In this document: positions 44,953 to 55,100 of the stretch, piece by piece
Layout: every line of letters begins with the position of its first letter
Numbering within the stretch: position 1 is the first letter of the stretch
NCBI GenBank assembly: GCA_023957015.1
Contig: JAMLHR010000005.1
Coordinates: forward strand, 24,904 to 88,903
From: Thermomicrobiales bacterium
GTDB taxonomy: Bacteria; Chloroflexota; Chloroflexia; Thermomicrobiales; UBA6265
Reading direction: 5' to 3'
Length of the DNA: 64,000 bases
The notes under the pieces: generated by a model
Told to the model about the DNA's origin: nothing
What the model saw: only the letters and a program-made list of their open reading frames with translations
Database searches by the model: none
Program-made: the position numbers and the translations under genes

Positions 44953-46020
44953 TTAGTTGGCGCGGTTGATCGCATCAAGTGGATCGACTCTGGCGATACG
45001 AAAGAGCGACAGCAGCGTCCCGGCCACCGCCACAACAAGCAGGATGGTTCCGTACAGAATCATCTGGCTGCTCTGCACACGATAGGGCACGGTGCCTTCC
45101 AGGACCGACTGCAGCAGCCAACTAACGACGATACCAACGAGAATGCCGATCACGCTGAGTATGACGGACTGAATCACCAGGGCCGTTGCCAGAGTGAAGG
45201 TGGTGGCACCCAGGGCTTTCATCACACCCAGTTCCGACATCTTCTGCAGCGTAATAATGAAAAAGAAGGCCGCGATGATACCGGCAGCAATCACCACAAG
45301 GAACCCCTGAATCATGAGCAGCGTGCCCGCCTGTTCCTGGTAGCCAGGCAAACCGGTGACGAGATCATCGCGCGAGCCCACCATGACACCTTCCACGGAG
45401 TCGGCGAGGCTAGCATAATCGCCCCGAACGGCAATCGCGCTGTAAGTGTCTTTGGCATCGGGCACGATCTGAACATAGGTGTCCAGGCTGACGAAAAGCG
45501 TGGGGATCAGGCGGTACTCATGACCATCGACGATGCCAACAACCTCGATCTCCACACCAGATGGCTCGAAGCGGAGGACATCACCAACGCCCACCCCCTC
45601 GTTAGCCATCGATTGATCGATCACCGCGCCGTCGGGGTTCTCTTCCAGACCGTTACCGGGATCCAGGAATGAACCAGGATCAACACCGAGGATACTGACA
45701 CCGAGGACGCCATCCTGATCCCCTATCCGAACGTTATTGGCACTGGCCAGTAACGGCTGTGCCTCCTCAACCCCATTGGCTTCTCGCACCTGATCAAGGG
45801 TCTCCGCCGGGAGGCGGGAGCGATCCAGCAGGTATTCCGAGCCGGTGGCAACTACAAAACCATCAGCATCGATCGCATCGATAGCCTCCGATTGTCCCGT
45901 AGCAAGACCATTCGCAAGAGCGGATAAGATGAAGACCAGCGACGCGACCAGGACGATAATCGCGCTTACCAGCGCGTAGCGAAGCTTGGCGTGTTTGAAC
46001 TCTCGCAGCGCAAGAAACAT
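44953..46020 (-). CDS. ABC permease of the FtsX/DevC type
   Basis: A 355-residue permease from ATG 46020 (AAGGG upstream): MFLALREFKHAKLRYALVSA opens a first membrane span, then a large extracytoplasmic domain (about 45-235), then three spans near the C-terminus including VIAAGIIAAFFFIITLQKMSELGVMKALGA, the standard FtsX-domain motif. It pairs with the downstream ATPase. No membrane-fusion protein gene is next to it, unlike DevBCA exporters. Cargo unknown. Confidence 0.88.
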   Translation of the reverse strand: MFLALREFKHAKLRYALVSAIIVLVASLVFILSALANGLATGQSEAIDAIDADGFVVATGSEYLLDRSRLPAETLDQVREANGVEEAQPLLASANNVRIGDQDGVLGVSILGVDPGSFLDPGNGLEENPDGAVIDQSMANEGVGVGDVLRFEPSGVEIEVVGIVDGHEYRLIPTLFVSLDTYVQIVPDAKDTYSAIAVRGDYASLADSVEGVMVGSRDDLVTGLPGYQEQAGTLLMIQGFLVVIAAGIIAAFFFIITLQKMSELGVMKALGATTFTLATALVIQSVILSVIGILVGIVVSWLLQSVLEGTVPYRVQSSQMILYGTILLVVAVAGTLLSLFRIARVDPLDAINRAN

Positions 46021-46184
46021 GTGATACCCTTCGTTCTGCTCACCCCTCCGGGTAAACGTCTGTTTGATCGCTTGTGGTGAATGCAAGCCATCCGTCCAAC
46101 GGCATCTCGTGTGCCTTTCGTCATTATCAACGTATCATTTACCACGCTGCCCCACCACCTCGAGGGCAACGAACGACCGCAGAC

Positions 46185-46835
46185 ATGGAGTACCCCTTTC
46201 ACATGAGCGATCTTCTCGGCAATATGTCCGAATGGGCAACGCGGGTCATGGACGCGCTGGGCTATGCTGGCCTGGCATTCCTGGTTGCACTCGAGAACGT
46301 CTTCCCGCCGATCCCATCGGAAGTCATCCTGCCCCTGGCCGGATTCAACTCCAGTCGCGGTTCGATGAACATCCTCCTGGCGATCGTGTTTGCCACCGTC
46401 GGCTCGCTGATCGGTGCCGTCATCCTGTACTACATCGGCTACGTCTTCGGTGAGGAACGGGTTCGGTACATCATCAATCGGTGGGGCAAATGGCTCGGAT
46501 TCAAGGAGTCCGATGTCGATATGGCCGACCGTTGGTTTGATCGCCACGGTGGCGTGGCCGTGATGCTTTGCCGCGTGATTCCGATCGTGCGCAGTCTGAT
46601 CAGCATCCCTGCTGGTCTGCGCAAGATGCCACTGTCCACCTTCATGCTCTTCACCACCATCGGCTCACTGGTCTGGAACAGCATCCTGGTCACCGCCGGG
46701 TATCTGCTCGGCGATAACTGGGATCACGTGGAGCAGTACGTTGGGTATCTGCAGTATCTGGTGATTCTGGTGGTGCTGGTGATCGGTGTCTGGTGGGTCT
46801 GGGCTCGCATGATCAAACCCAGGATGCAGGGGTAG
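46185..46835 (+). CDS. DedA-family membrane protein
   Basis: About 216 residues with four or five spans. Family motifs: LENVFPPIPSEVILPLAGF near the N-terminus, GEERVRYIINRWGKWLG, and RVIPIVRSLISIPAGLRKM, the F/R-x-x-P-x-x-R helix typical of SNARE-associated DedA proteins. Members are linked to polyprenyl phosphate flipping and membrane homeostasis. ATG 46185 or 46203 could be the start. Divergent from the FtsX-like operon by about 165 nt. Confidence 0.85.
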   Translation: MEYPFHMSDLLGNMSEWATRVMDALGYAGLAFLVALENVFPPIPSEVILPLAGFNSSRGSMNILLAIVFATVGSLIGAVILYYIGYVFGEERVRYIINRWGKWLGFKESDVDMADRWFDRHGGVAVMLCRVIPIVRSLISIPAGLRKMPLSTFMLFTTIGSLVWNSILVTAGYLLGDNWDHVEQYVGYLQYLVILVVLVIGVWWVWARMIKPRMQG

Positions 46836-46852
46836 CACCGCCATTTCAAAGC

Positions 46853-46878
46853 CGCGTAGCAGCGTGGAATGCTACGCG
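46853..46878. terminator. Hairpin after the DedA gene
   Basis: CGCGTAGCA (46853-46861) and its perfect complement TGCTACGCG (46870-46878), 8-nt loop, 17 nt after the stop. Further small hairpins follow up to 47060, so it may be part of a repeat cluster rather than a dedicated terminator. Confidence 0.45.
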
Positions 46879-47026
46879 AGGGCTCGCTACCGAAGGTGGC
46901 AGCTTGCTGCCCTTGCTACTCCACTTCGTTCCGGCCGCCTGCGGCAGCGAATCGCCGCAGACGGACTCCTGTAGGGGCCGATCTGGCCGGCGTAGTATCG
47001 GCCCGAAATGGTACGTCGCTCAATGA

Positions 47027-47055
47027 GGGCGGATACCGATTGCGATCGGATCCGC
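47027..47055. repeat. REP-like 29-nt unit, copy 2
   Basis: Identical over 29 nt to 20020-20048. It lies 23 nt from the stop of the GH127 gene, as copy 1 lies 4 nt from another gene end. Just upstream, GGGCCGAT (46976 on) and ATCGGCCC (46997 on) form another hairpin of the same type. Confidence 0.7.
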
Positions 47056-47078
47056 CCCTACATGTGGCCCTACGCTCC

Positions 47079-49013
47079 TTACCGATGCCGCAACCACACC
47101 GTCATCGGACCCGCACCGCGGTTGGCCCAGACCATGTATGGCACGGCGTGGATTTGCACTTCGCTCATACCGGAAGCATCACTGGTCTTCAAATCCACAT
47201 TGCGATACAGCGCCCGATTCCAACCCGGAGCGGGTGATTCCAGCAACGCATGCGTGCTCAGCACCGTAATACCACCCAGCATCTCTGGTCGATGCGCCGC
47301 GGTCACCAGCACATCGTGCGGCAACACGATATCCCGCACGTCGCCGATCTCGTTATCGGTCTCCTCAATGCAGTAGACCAACGGTCCCCGCATCAACACC
47401 ATGCGACCAGCGTTATTGGCCACCCGGGGATGCGCTACGATCCGACGCACCGGCATCGGGATGCTCAGCGTCACGATATCGCCGACTTCCCACTGTCGCG
47501 CGATGGTCAGGTATTGTCCCGGTGCAGCCTCAGCATCCGGCAAACGCTCGCCATTGAGCGTGGCGGTAGCATTGAAGGCCCAATCCGGCACGCGCATCTG
47601 TAACGTGAACGCGGCCGCGCCTTCCAGACCGGTGATCTCCAGCGCGATCTCCCCATCCCAGGGATAGCGGGTGGTCATATTGGCGTGCACCACACCGCCA
47701 CCGAGCGTCGGGATGCTAAGTTCCGCATCGGCATATTGGTGAATCCAGATCTGATCGTGGCGAGCATCGCTCTCGCCATAGCGCTGGCTGGTAACGCTGG
47801 CGAAATATCCGGGCAGTTGAGCGATAAAGCGCGCGATATTGCTGGGACAGCAGGCACATTCAAACCATGGCTGACGCCGCAACGAGCCATCCTCATCTCG
47901 CAAGGGATTCTGATAGAAGTACTCGTCGCCACCCAGCGAGATTCCCGGAAGCACGGCGTTGTAGATGATCCGCTCGATCGCATCGGCCAGGTAGGAATCG
48001 TCCTTGTTCTCGAGCAGCATCATCCGCCACAGCCACATCACCGCCCCGATGGCGGCACAACTCTCGGCATAGGCGCGGTTGTTTGGCAACTCGTAATCGA
48101 GGCCGAACGCTTCACCTTCGTAGCGGGATCCGATGCCACCGGTGACATAGCTCTTCCGCTCCAGCATATTCGCCGACATCAGGAAGAGCGCGCGCCGCAG
48201 CTCGGCATCAATGCGCTCATGCACGAGATCAGCGGCACCGGCGTTGAGATAGACGGCGCGCACCGCGTGCCCAACCATCTCCCGCTGCTCGCGCAATGGC
48301 GTGTCATCCTGATAGATGTCACCACCACCAATCGCGCCGTACCCGCGGATATCGAGAAAGTAACGAGCCAAATCCAAATAGGCATCTCTACCGGTTTCAC
48401 GCGAGAGTTCGATCAACGCCAGCTCGATCTCCGGGTGACCGCAGGGTTGCTCGATCAAACCGGGTCCGAATGAAGTCGTCAGAAGATCAGCGAAACGGAT
48501 GGCGACATCCAGCAGCGCCGTATCACCGGTGCAGCGGTGATTCGCAATCGCGGCCTGCATCAAGTGTCCGGCACAATAGAGCTCGTGATCGTCTCGCATG
48601 TTGGAGAAACGAGCGGAACCAGGATGCAACTGATACCAGGTGTTGAGGTAGCCATCCTCCATCTGTGCAGCCGCCACAAGCTCAATCAGGTGGTCGAGCT
48701 GCTCCTTGAGGTTCTCGTCCGGCACGGTGACCAGACTCCAGCTGGCGGCTTCCATCCATTTGTAGACATCGGAATCCGCGAACCCGAATCCCTGGTGCTC
48801 GCCTACATCAAGACCAGCGGCCAACGCAAAATTCTTCACCGCACCGGCGGCCACCAGCCGCTCGTATTGCGAGGGAATCGTGATACGTCGGTTGGTGGCC
48901 ATCCGCGCGGCCAAGTGTCCGCCGCGCAACCTCACACCCTCCACCGGGACGCAGGCATGAGCGGCTCGAGAACGCTCAGTATCGCGAAGAATCACACTCA
49001 TTGCATTGTTCAC
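47079..49013 (-). CDS. GH127 beta-L-arabinofuranosidase family protein (DUF1680)
   Basis: A 644-residue GH127-like protein. The catalytic region WFECACCPSNIARFIAQLPGY carries the Cys cluster of the characterised HypBA1 enzyme, in which a zinc-held Cys is the nucleophile; PNNRAYAESCAAIGAVMW holds the conserved Glu and another zinc-ligand Cys. The barrel starts near WMEAASWSL and QMEDGYLNTWYQL. A beta-sandwich end follows. No signal peptide is seen, so a cytoplasmic role. Start GTG 49013 with AGGA upstream. It likely removes terminal L-arabinofuranose residues. No transporter adjoins. Confidence 0.88.
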   Translation of the reverse strand: MNNAMSVILRDTERSRAAHACVPVEGVRLRGGHLAARMATNRRITIPSQYERLVAAGAVKNFALAAGLDVGEHQGFGFADSDVYKWMEAASWSLVTVPDENLKEQLDHLIELVAAAQMEDGYLNTWYQLHPGSARFSNMRDDHELYCAGHLMQAAIANHRCTGDTALLDVAIRFADLLTTSFGPGLIEQPCGHPEIELALIELSRETGRDAYLDLARYFLDIRGYGAIGGGDIYQDDTPLREQREMVGHAVRAVYLNAGAADLVHERIDAELRRALFLMSANMLERKSYVTGGIGSRYEGEAFGLDYELPNNRAYAESCAAIGAVMWLWRMMLLENKDDSYLADAIERIIYNAVLPGISLGGDEYFYQNPLRDEDGSLRRQPWFECACCPSNIARFIAQLPGYFASVTSQRYGESDARHDQIWIHQYADAELSIPTLGGGVVHANMTTRYPWDGEIALEITGLEGAAAFTLQMRVPDWAFNATATLNGERLPDAEAAPGQYLTIARQWEVGDIVTLSIPMPVRRIVAHPRVANNAGRMVLMRGPLVYCIEETDNEIGDVRDIVLPHDVLVTAAHRPEMLGGITVLSTHALLESPAPGWNRALYRNVDLKTSDASGMSEVQIHAVPYMVWANRGAGPMTVWLRHR

Positions 49014-49120
49014 GTAAGGAATCCTTTCGCTGCATCAGCAGTCGACATTCTGGTTGCAATACTACGGTACAGGCGAGTTGGAGAACCGTGGATTTCCGGC
49101 AGGTACATCGTATTGATGAT

Positions 49121-51583
49121 ATGTCCGCTATAATTCGCCCGTATTGCTTTCACGCTGCAAATGATCAATATCTACCGGACGGACGACCGCATATGGACTT
49201 CATCGGTCGGGCTCATCAAGTCGATACGATTCTGGACATGCTGGACAAGCCGGGCATTCGGCTCATCACGCTCTCCGGTCCGGCTGGCGTCGGCAAAACG
49301 CGCCTGGCGTATGAGGTGATACGCCTGCTTCCCGCTGACTTGCCCGCCACTGATGTCTCCTTCGCGACACTCCACAACGTCTCCCGATTACCGACACGCA
49401 TCGCCGAGGCACTTGAGATCGCACCGGTTGCTGCCGAAAGCTGGGAGGCGCGGATTATCAATCATCTGCGAGATACCCACACGGTGCTGCTGCTCGATAA
49501 TCTCGAGCATCTCCTGCCGGTACCGTTCATTCCCCGATTGCTGGCAGCTTGTCCGAATGTGCGTATTATCGCGACCAGTCGCGTCGTGCTGCATCTCAGC
49601 GATGAACACATGCTGAGAATCCCACCACTTGATGTACCGGCAGAGGACGCCAGCCTCGAACCAACAGAGTTGATGGCATCACCAGCTGTGCAATTGTTCG
49701 TGCAGCGAGCCAGACGCACCGTTCCAGGTTTCCAGATCACGACGGACAATGCAGAGGATATCGCCACAATCGTTCGTAGCCTGGATGGCTTGCCCCTGGC
49801 TCTGGAGCTTGCGGCAGGATTGCTCAATACCTTCGGCACGCAAGCATTACGGGAACGCCTGCATGACCGTTTGGCATTGCTTGTTGGTGGACCGGTCGAC
49901 CGACCGGAACATCAACGTACATTGCGCAGCACCATCGACTGGAGCTACCAACTCATGCCGGAATCGCAGCAGCGGTTGTTCCGGCGACTGGGTGTACTGA
50001 ACGGAAGTGTCTCGCCGGAGATGGCCCTCGCGGTCTGTGGTGAACCGGAAGACACCCTCGCCCAACTCATTGAGTTAGCAGATCGCAGTTTGGTTCAACT
50101 CACGCCTGGCTCACCCAGCACCTGTTCGCTGCTGGAAACAATGCACATCTATGCGCGCAATCTACTGGACCAATCGGGCGAATGCGCGGACATGCACGTC
50201 CGTCTGGCCGCTTATTGCCTGGATCAAACCGCAACGTTGGAGCACATGCTCATCGGTGAGAATCAAGCAGCGGCAATCGATGCGATGGATGCGCTGCAAC
50301 CGAATATCCGCGCCGCCATGGTCTGGTTGCGTGATAACGGCGAAGGCGAGCGCTACACCCGCATGGCATGTGCGCTCTTCCGCTACTGGCGAATCCGCGG
50401 CATTCTGGCCGATGCTGAGTACTGGCTCGAACCCGTGATTAAGGAGAACTGGGCGCTCTCCCCGGCCACCCGGGCACAGGCGCTGGCGGTTTCCGGCTGG
50501 ATCGCCCTTGAACGGGGCCGCCCGGAAGACGCCCAGAACTACGCTGAGCAAGCGATTACGATCGCCACCGAGATCGGCGATGCACGTGTGCTTGGCCAGG
50601 CCTGGCGGGTGCTCTCGCTAGTCGATAACCGCCTGGGCAACGTCCAGCGAGCCACCGAACGGATGGAGCAGAGTCTTGCCTGGTACCGCAAGGCAAATGA
50701 TGCCGATGGTATCGCCGGTGCGCTCAATAATCTCGCGATTCTGGCACTGGATGAGGGTGCCTGGGAACGCGTCATCACCCTCTGCGAGGAATCGACGGCG
50801 TCGTTCCGCGAACTCGGCAATGTCCATGGTGCCTCCCACAGCCTCGATACGATGGGTATCGCCCAATACGAACTTCATCGGTACGACGATGCCATGCGCA
50901 GCACCCTGGCCTCGCTCAAAATCGATCGCGCCGTCGGTGACGCCCGCGGGCTGGCCGTCACGCTGGATCACATCGGCAAAATCGCGCGTGCCCAGGGCGA
51001 TCTCCTGGGTGCGTGGGAGGCACACGCCGAATCCGTGCGATATCGCACGGAAGTCGGCGATCCGCGGGGCTTGCTCGTCTGGTTGCAGGCAATGGCACAT
51101 TGGCTGGTGACGGCTGGTCGAGCGGAACTTGCGACCCGAATACTAGGCGCGATTGAGATCAGTCGCACCTCCATGAATCTGCCTTTACAGCAACACGAAT
51201 CCGCAGATCACGCCGCCATCATCGAAGGCTGTCAACGCGCGTTGGGTGAAGATCGATTCCATGTCGCCATCGCCAAGGGGCGGTGGGCATCGCTGGATGA
51301 CCTCACGGATGAGGCTATCACTGCGGCCAACGAACGCGTTCAGGAGATCGGCCTGGGGACACCGACGATGCCGGATGGTATCGGCGATCAGTTCGGTCTG
51401 ACGGACCGAGAGGAAGAGGTCCTCCGCCTGCTGACCCGCCGACTGAGCGATAAGGAAATCGCCGATCATCTCTGTATCTCGGCGCGCACGGTCAACCGGC
51501 ACGTCAGCAATGTGCTGGCCAAACTGGACGTTAACTCCCGTCGCGAAGCCGCCTCGATCGGCGAGCAGATGCGAATTGGGTAA
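49121..51583 (+). CDS. LuxR-type regulator with NB-ARC-like ATPase and TPR region
   Basis: About 820 residues from ATG 49121 (ATG 49193 is a possible alternative; a TATAAT lies between them). Layout: FIGRAHQVDTIL then Walker A SGPAGVGKTRLA (about 45-56), Walker B TVLLLDNLEHLL and RIIATSR sensor, GLPLALELAAG, a helical TPR-like region (about 440-700), and a C-terminal LuxR helix-turn-helix (about 757-815; LTDREEEVLRLLTRRLSDKEIADHLCISARTVNRHVSNVLAKL). This is an MalT/AfsR-like signal-transducing ATPase. It precedes the rhodanese and the giant surface protein on the same strand and could control them. Confidence 0.85.
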   Translation: MSAIIRPYCFHAANDQYLPDGRPHMDFIGRAHQVDTILDMLDKPGIRLITLSGPAGVGKTRLAYEVIRLLPADLPATDVSFATLHNVSRLPTRIAEALEIAPVAAESWEARIINHLRDTHTVLLLDNLEHLLPVPFIPRLLAACPNVRIIATSRVVLHLSDEHMLRIPPLDVPAEDASLEPTELMASPAVQLFVQRARRTVPGFQITTDNAEDIATIVRSLDGLPLALELAAGLLNTFGTQALRERLHDRLALLVGGPVDRPEHQRTLRSTIDWSYQLMPESQQRLFRRLGVLNGSVSPEMALAVCGEPEDTLAQLIELADRSLVQLTPGSPSTCSLLETMHIYARNLLDQSGECADMHVRLAAYCLDQTATLEHMLIGENQAAAIDAMDALQPNIRAAMVWLRDNGEGERYTRMACALFRYWRIRGILADAEYWLEPVIKENWALSPATRAQALAVSGWIALERGRPEDAQNYAEQAITIATEIGDARVLGQAWRVLSLVDNRLGNVQRATERMEQSLAWYRKANDADGIAGALNNLAILALDEGAWERVITLCEESTASFRELGNVHGASHSLDTMGIAQYELHRYDDAMRSTLASLKIDRAVGDARGLAVTLDHIGKIARAQGDLLGAWEAHAESVRYRTEVGDPRGLLVWLQAMAHWLVTAGRAELATRILGAIEISRTSMNLPLQQHESADHAAIIEGCQRALGEDRFHVAIAKGRWASLDDLTDEAITAANERVQEIGLGTPTMPDGIGDQFGLTDREEEVLRLLTRRLSDKEIADHLCISARTVNRHVSNVLAKLDVNSRREAASIGEQMRIG

Positions 51584-51710
51584 TTCCTACCGATGCAGTG
51601 GGTAGTACCGAACCTGCATCATCTGGATACAGATATGAAGCTGCGTGCCTCCGGAACACGAGATTCATATCACCGGCTATTCGCGATGTCTGGATTTAAG
51701 GGAGAGAGGC

Positions 51711-52112
51711 GTGAAAGTGACCAGTTCCCTCCTCGCTGCGCAAGCGATGGCGAGAATCACCAATCTCAGTCCAGACGATGTTGTTGCTGCGCTGCAGAAC
51801 GAGCGGTTTGTGGTGGTGGATATACGGGAAAAGGATGAGGTGGCGGCAACAGGAACGATTCCGGGTGCAGTTCATGTACCCCGTGGCCTCCTGGAGTTCA
51901 CGGTCGATCCTGGTAGCCCGATTTTCAACACCACCCTCACACCCGAGACACCGGTGATCCTGCTCTGCGAGACAGGCCACCGCTCGGCGCTGGCAACTGA
52001 GACCCTGACATCACTGGGGTTCCAGCAGGTCGCTCACTTGAGCGGCGGTTTTCGTGCCTGGGTTCGGCAGGGAATGCCTGTGAGCTATCCCTTTGCCGAG
52101 CAAGCACATTGA
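51711..52112 (+). CDS. Rhodanese-like sulfurtransferase domain protein
   Basis: A 133-residue single-domain rhodanese, start GTG 51711 with GGAGAGAGG just upstream. Active-site loop LLCETGHRS (Cys nucleophile, C-x-x-G-x-R) and VVDIREKDEVAATGTIPGAVHVPRG are typical. Its TGA stop is followed directly by the AAGGAGG of the surface-protein gene, so the two are one transcriptional unit. Sulfur donor and acceptor unknown. Confidence 0.85.
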   Translation: MKVTSSLLAAQAMARITNLSPDDVVAALQNERFVVVDIREKDEVAATGTIPGAVHVPRGLLEFTVDPGSPIFNTTLTPETPVILLCETGHRSALATETLTSLGFQQVAHLSGGFRAWVRQGMPVSYPFAEQAH

Positions 52113-52126
52113 AGGAGGAACGGACG

Positions 52127-55100
52127 ATGCTACGCAAACTCCGACGTTCGTGTCGAATCACGCACAAGGGGCTACACGCCCCGCAGTTGATGATCGCGCT
52201 GACGCTCATGCTTATGCTGAGCGGTCTGATGGCGCCGATCGCATCGACCATTGAGGCGGCACCGGCCGCTGCAAACTCAAGTCAGACCGAAGAACTGGCC
52301 AGTCAGGTGCTTCAGCCGACACCAACGTCAGAAACTACGCTACTTCGGCCATCCACCAGTCGGCAGGTTCAGCAACTCCAACCGCTCCAGCCGATTGACA
52401 CGGATGAGCCCGATGATGAGGATCAAAACGGAGACGATCAGAATCAGAATCAGGATCAGAATGACGATCAGGACCAGGATGTCGATGAACCAACGACGCC
52501 CATGGAGCAACCGGCGGGCATCATCGTCAACCTGTACTGGTGCGACGAGAGCGTTGACCTGCAGAACGCTCCCATCAATGACTTCGCTATGGGTGAATCG
52601 TTGAAGACTAGCTGCAATGCGCAGGCCGCCCCGGTGACGGTCAGGATCTCCTCCACCACGAACAGCTCCCTGCCAATGGAGAGCACCGTCAACCAGTTCC
52701 CGGGCACCGTTGAGTTCTCACCATTGCTTCAGGACACATGGACGATCAATGTCATGCCCAAAGTGGTGGTGACCCAGGATCTGTTCAACTGCAACGGCCT
52801 CACACCTTACGGCAACACCAAGCCGTACGCGACCTATGCCCGAATCATTCAGGATAAGCCGCAGTACGACATGGATCTGCTTAACGAGGAGGTCATTACC
52901 TGTGACTGGTTTGGTCAGGTACCTGACACGAGCAGTCTCAACATCACCAAGTGGAACTGCCCTGAGGGCTTCGATTTTGAGACCCAGGGATATGACGTCG
53001 CCAGACAAACTTGCTGGGATGACGTTAATCCGCCAGTAGAGTTCACCGTCAAGAACGTTGAACCAAACAGCACCTTCGAAGAGAAGCGCCAGACCGATCC
53101 CAATAACAACGACGAAGTCTTCTTCCCTGAGATTCCCGAGGGAGCGCTCGAGGTAACCGAGGTCGTTCCGGAAGGTTACGGACTGGTCGCAGTTTACTGC
53201 TCGGTGAATGCCAATCTCGCGAACCTGGTTGAGCTGTCGCAGGCAGACATGTTTGCACTCAAGGCCAATGGTGGCGACGCTATTCGGTGCGATGTCTTCG
53301 ATACCCTGGGTGCCAGCTCCGGCACGATGGGTCGACCGATGAGCATGGATGACACCGGTGTCTCGATCACCATTTACAAGTGGGAATGCCTGCCAGGTAC
53401 CGATCCCAACATGGGCGAACACAGCTACTTCAGCGCGCAGTGCGAAATGGAGAAGGCTGGTGTGGGATTCCAGGTGATTGATGCCAATGGCTCACAATCC
53501 ACAACATCAGATACCAACGGTCGTCAGATCGACGGGCTGGTTCCGGATGCCAATGGCATGATCCAGATCGTGGAAGACTTCGTGAGCGGTTATCAACCGC
53601 CAGTAGCATTCTGCGGTGAACTCAGTGATGATCCAGCCGCAAAGATGATGGTGTTGGATCGCGGTATCGCCGTGTTCCCATCCGCTGCCGATGTCCAGAT
53701 CCAGTGTTGGTTCTACAACATCCCAATCCAGATGACCCCGCAGGGAAGCGGCACTGGAGATATCCAGATCAAGAAGTGGGATTGCGGCAACGCCTTCATC
53801 ACCGATTCGTCGGCTGACCCCAACGATCCTAACTGGCTGAGCATGAACTGCACGACGCCCCAGGATGGTGTGGACTTCACGCTGAACGGTGTGACAGCTA
53901 CAACCGTTGGTGGCTACGTCGAGTTCACTGACCTCGCACCCGGTACCTACGATCTGACCGAGACGATCCCGGATGGATACGCTCCGGTATCGGCGGTCTG
54001 CGCGTTGGCCTCCAACATGGTGGATCCGAATGACGTGGTCTATGGCGCCGCGGTCTCAGTGGCAGGCGGCTCGCTGAACCTCGAGGTTCTGGCCGATCAC
54101 AACATCTACTGCAACTGGTACAACAAGCCTGTTGGCAATGGCGATATTCAGATCACCAAGTGGGATTGCGGTGCGTTCACGCCACCGAGCGATCCGACGG
54201 CAACATGGTTCGCAACCAACTGCACCACGCCGATGGCGAATGTGACATTCACCGTCAACACAACACCACCGACAGCACAAGCGACGGATGGGGCCGGTCT
54301 TACCACCTTCGCCGATCTACCCGAAGGTATGTACGAGATCACCGAGACCGTTCCTGACGGCTACCAATCGGCGGCGGCCGTCTGTGGCCTGGCTTCCAAC
54401 ATGGTTGATCCGATCGATGTCGTCTACGGTGGCGTGGTGAACGTCGCTGGTGGCTCGCTCACCGTTGAGGTATTGGCCGATCACGTTGTCTATTGCAACT
54501 GGTACAACATCCCGACCAGTGACTTCTCCCTGACCATCTACAAGTGGCAGTGCCCGGAAGGTACCGACGCCACATCCACTGATCCAAGCTACTTCAGCGG
54601 GATCTGTGATACCGAACAAGCTGGTGTGCCGTTCACCATCTACGATGGCAGCGCCAACAGCCCGATCAGCACGACCTCCGATACGAACGGTCGTCAAATC
54701 GATAACCTGTTGCCGGACGCAAACGGCCAGATTCAGATTCAGGAGGACATTCCGACCGGTTACGGTATGCCAGTGGTCTTCTGCCAGCAACTGAACGACA
54801 ACGGATCAACCCAGTACACCGTGACAAATGGTCGCGTCACCGTCGCTGCGCCATACGATGATGATCTGCAGTGCTTCTGGTACAACATCCCCGATCCTGG
54901 CAACACGGTACATGTGACCAAGTGGGAGTGCCCGGAAGGTACCGCCCAGGACGCAACCATCGAGTGGCTGCAGAACAACTGCATGACTCGGCTGGCAGGT
55001 GTGGACTTCACTCTCCAGTCCGGCGCGATGTCATCCACCCTGACAACAGATATGGATGGTGAAGCCAGATTCGAGTCGGTACCGGCAGGCATGATGACGC

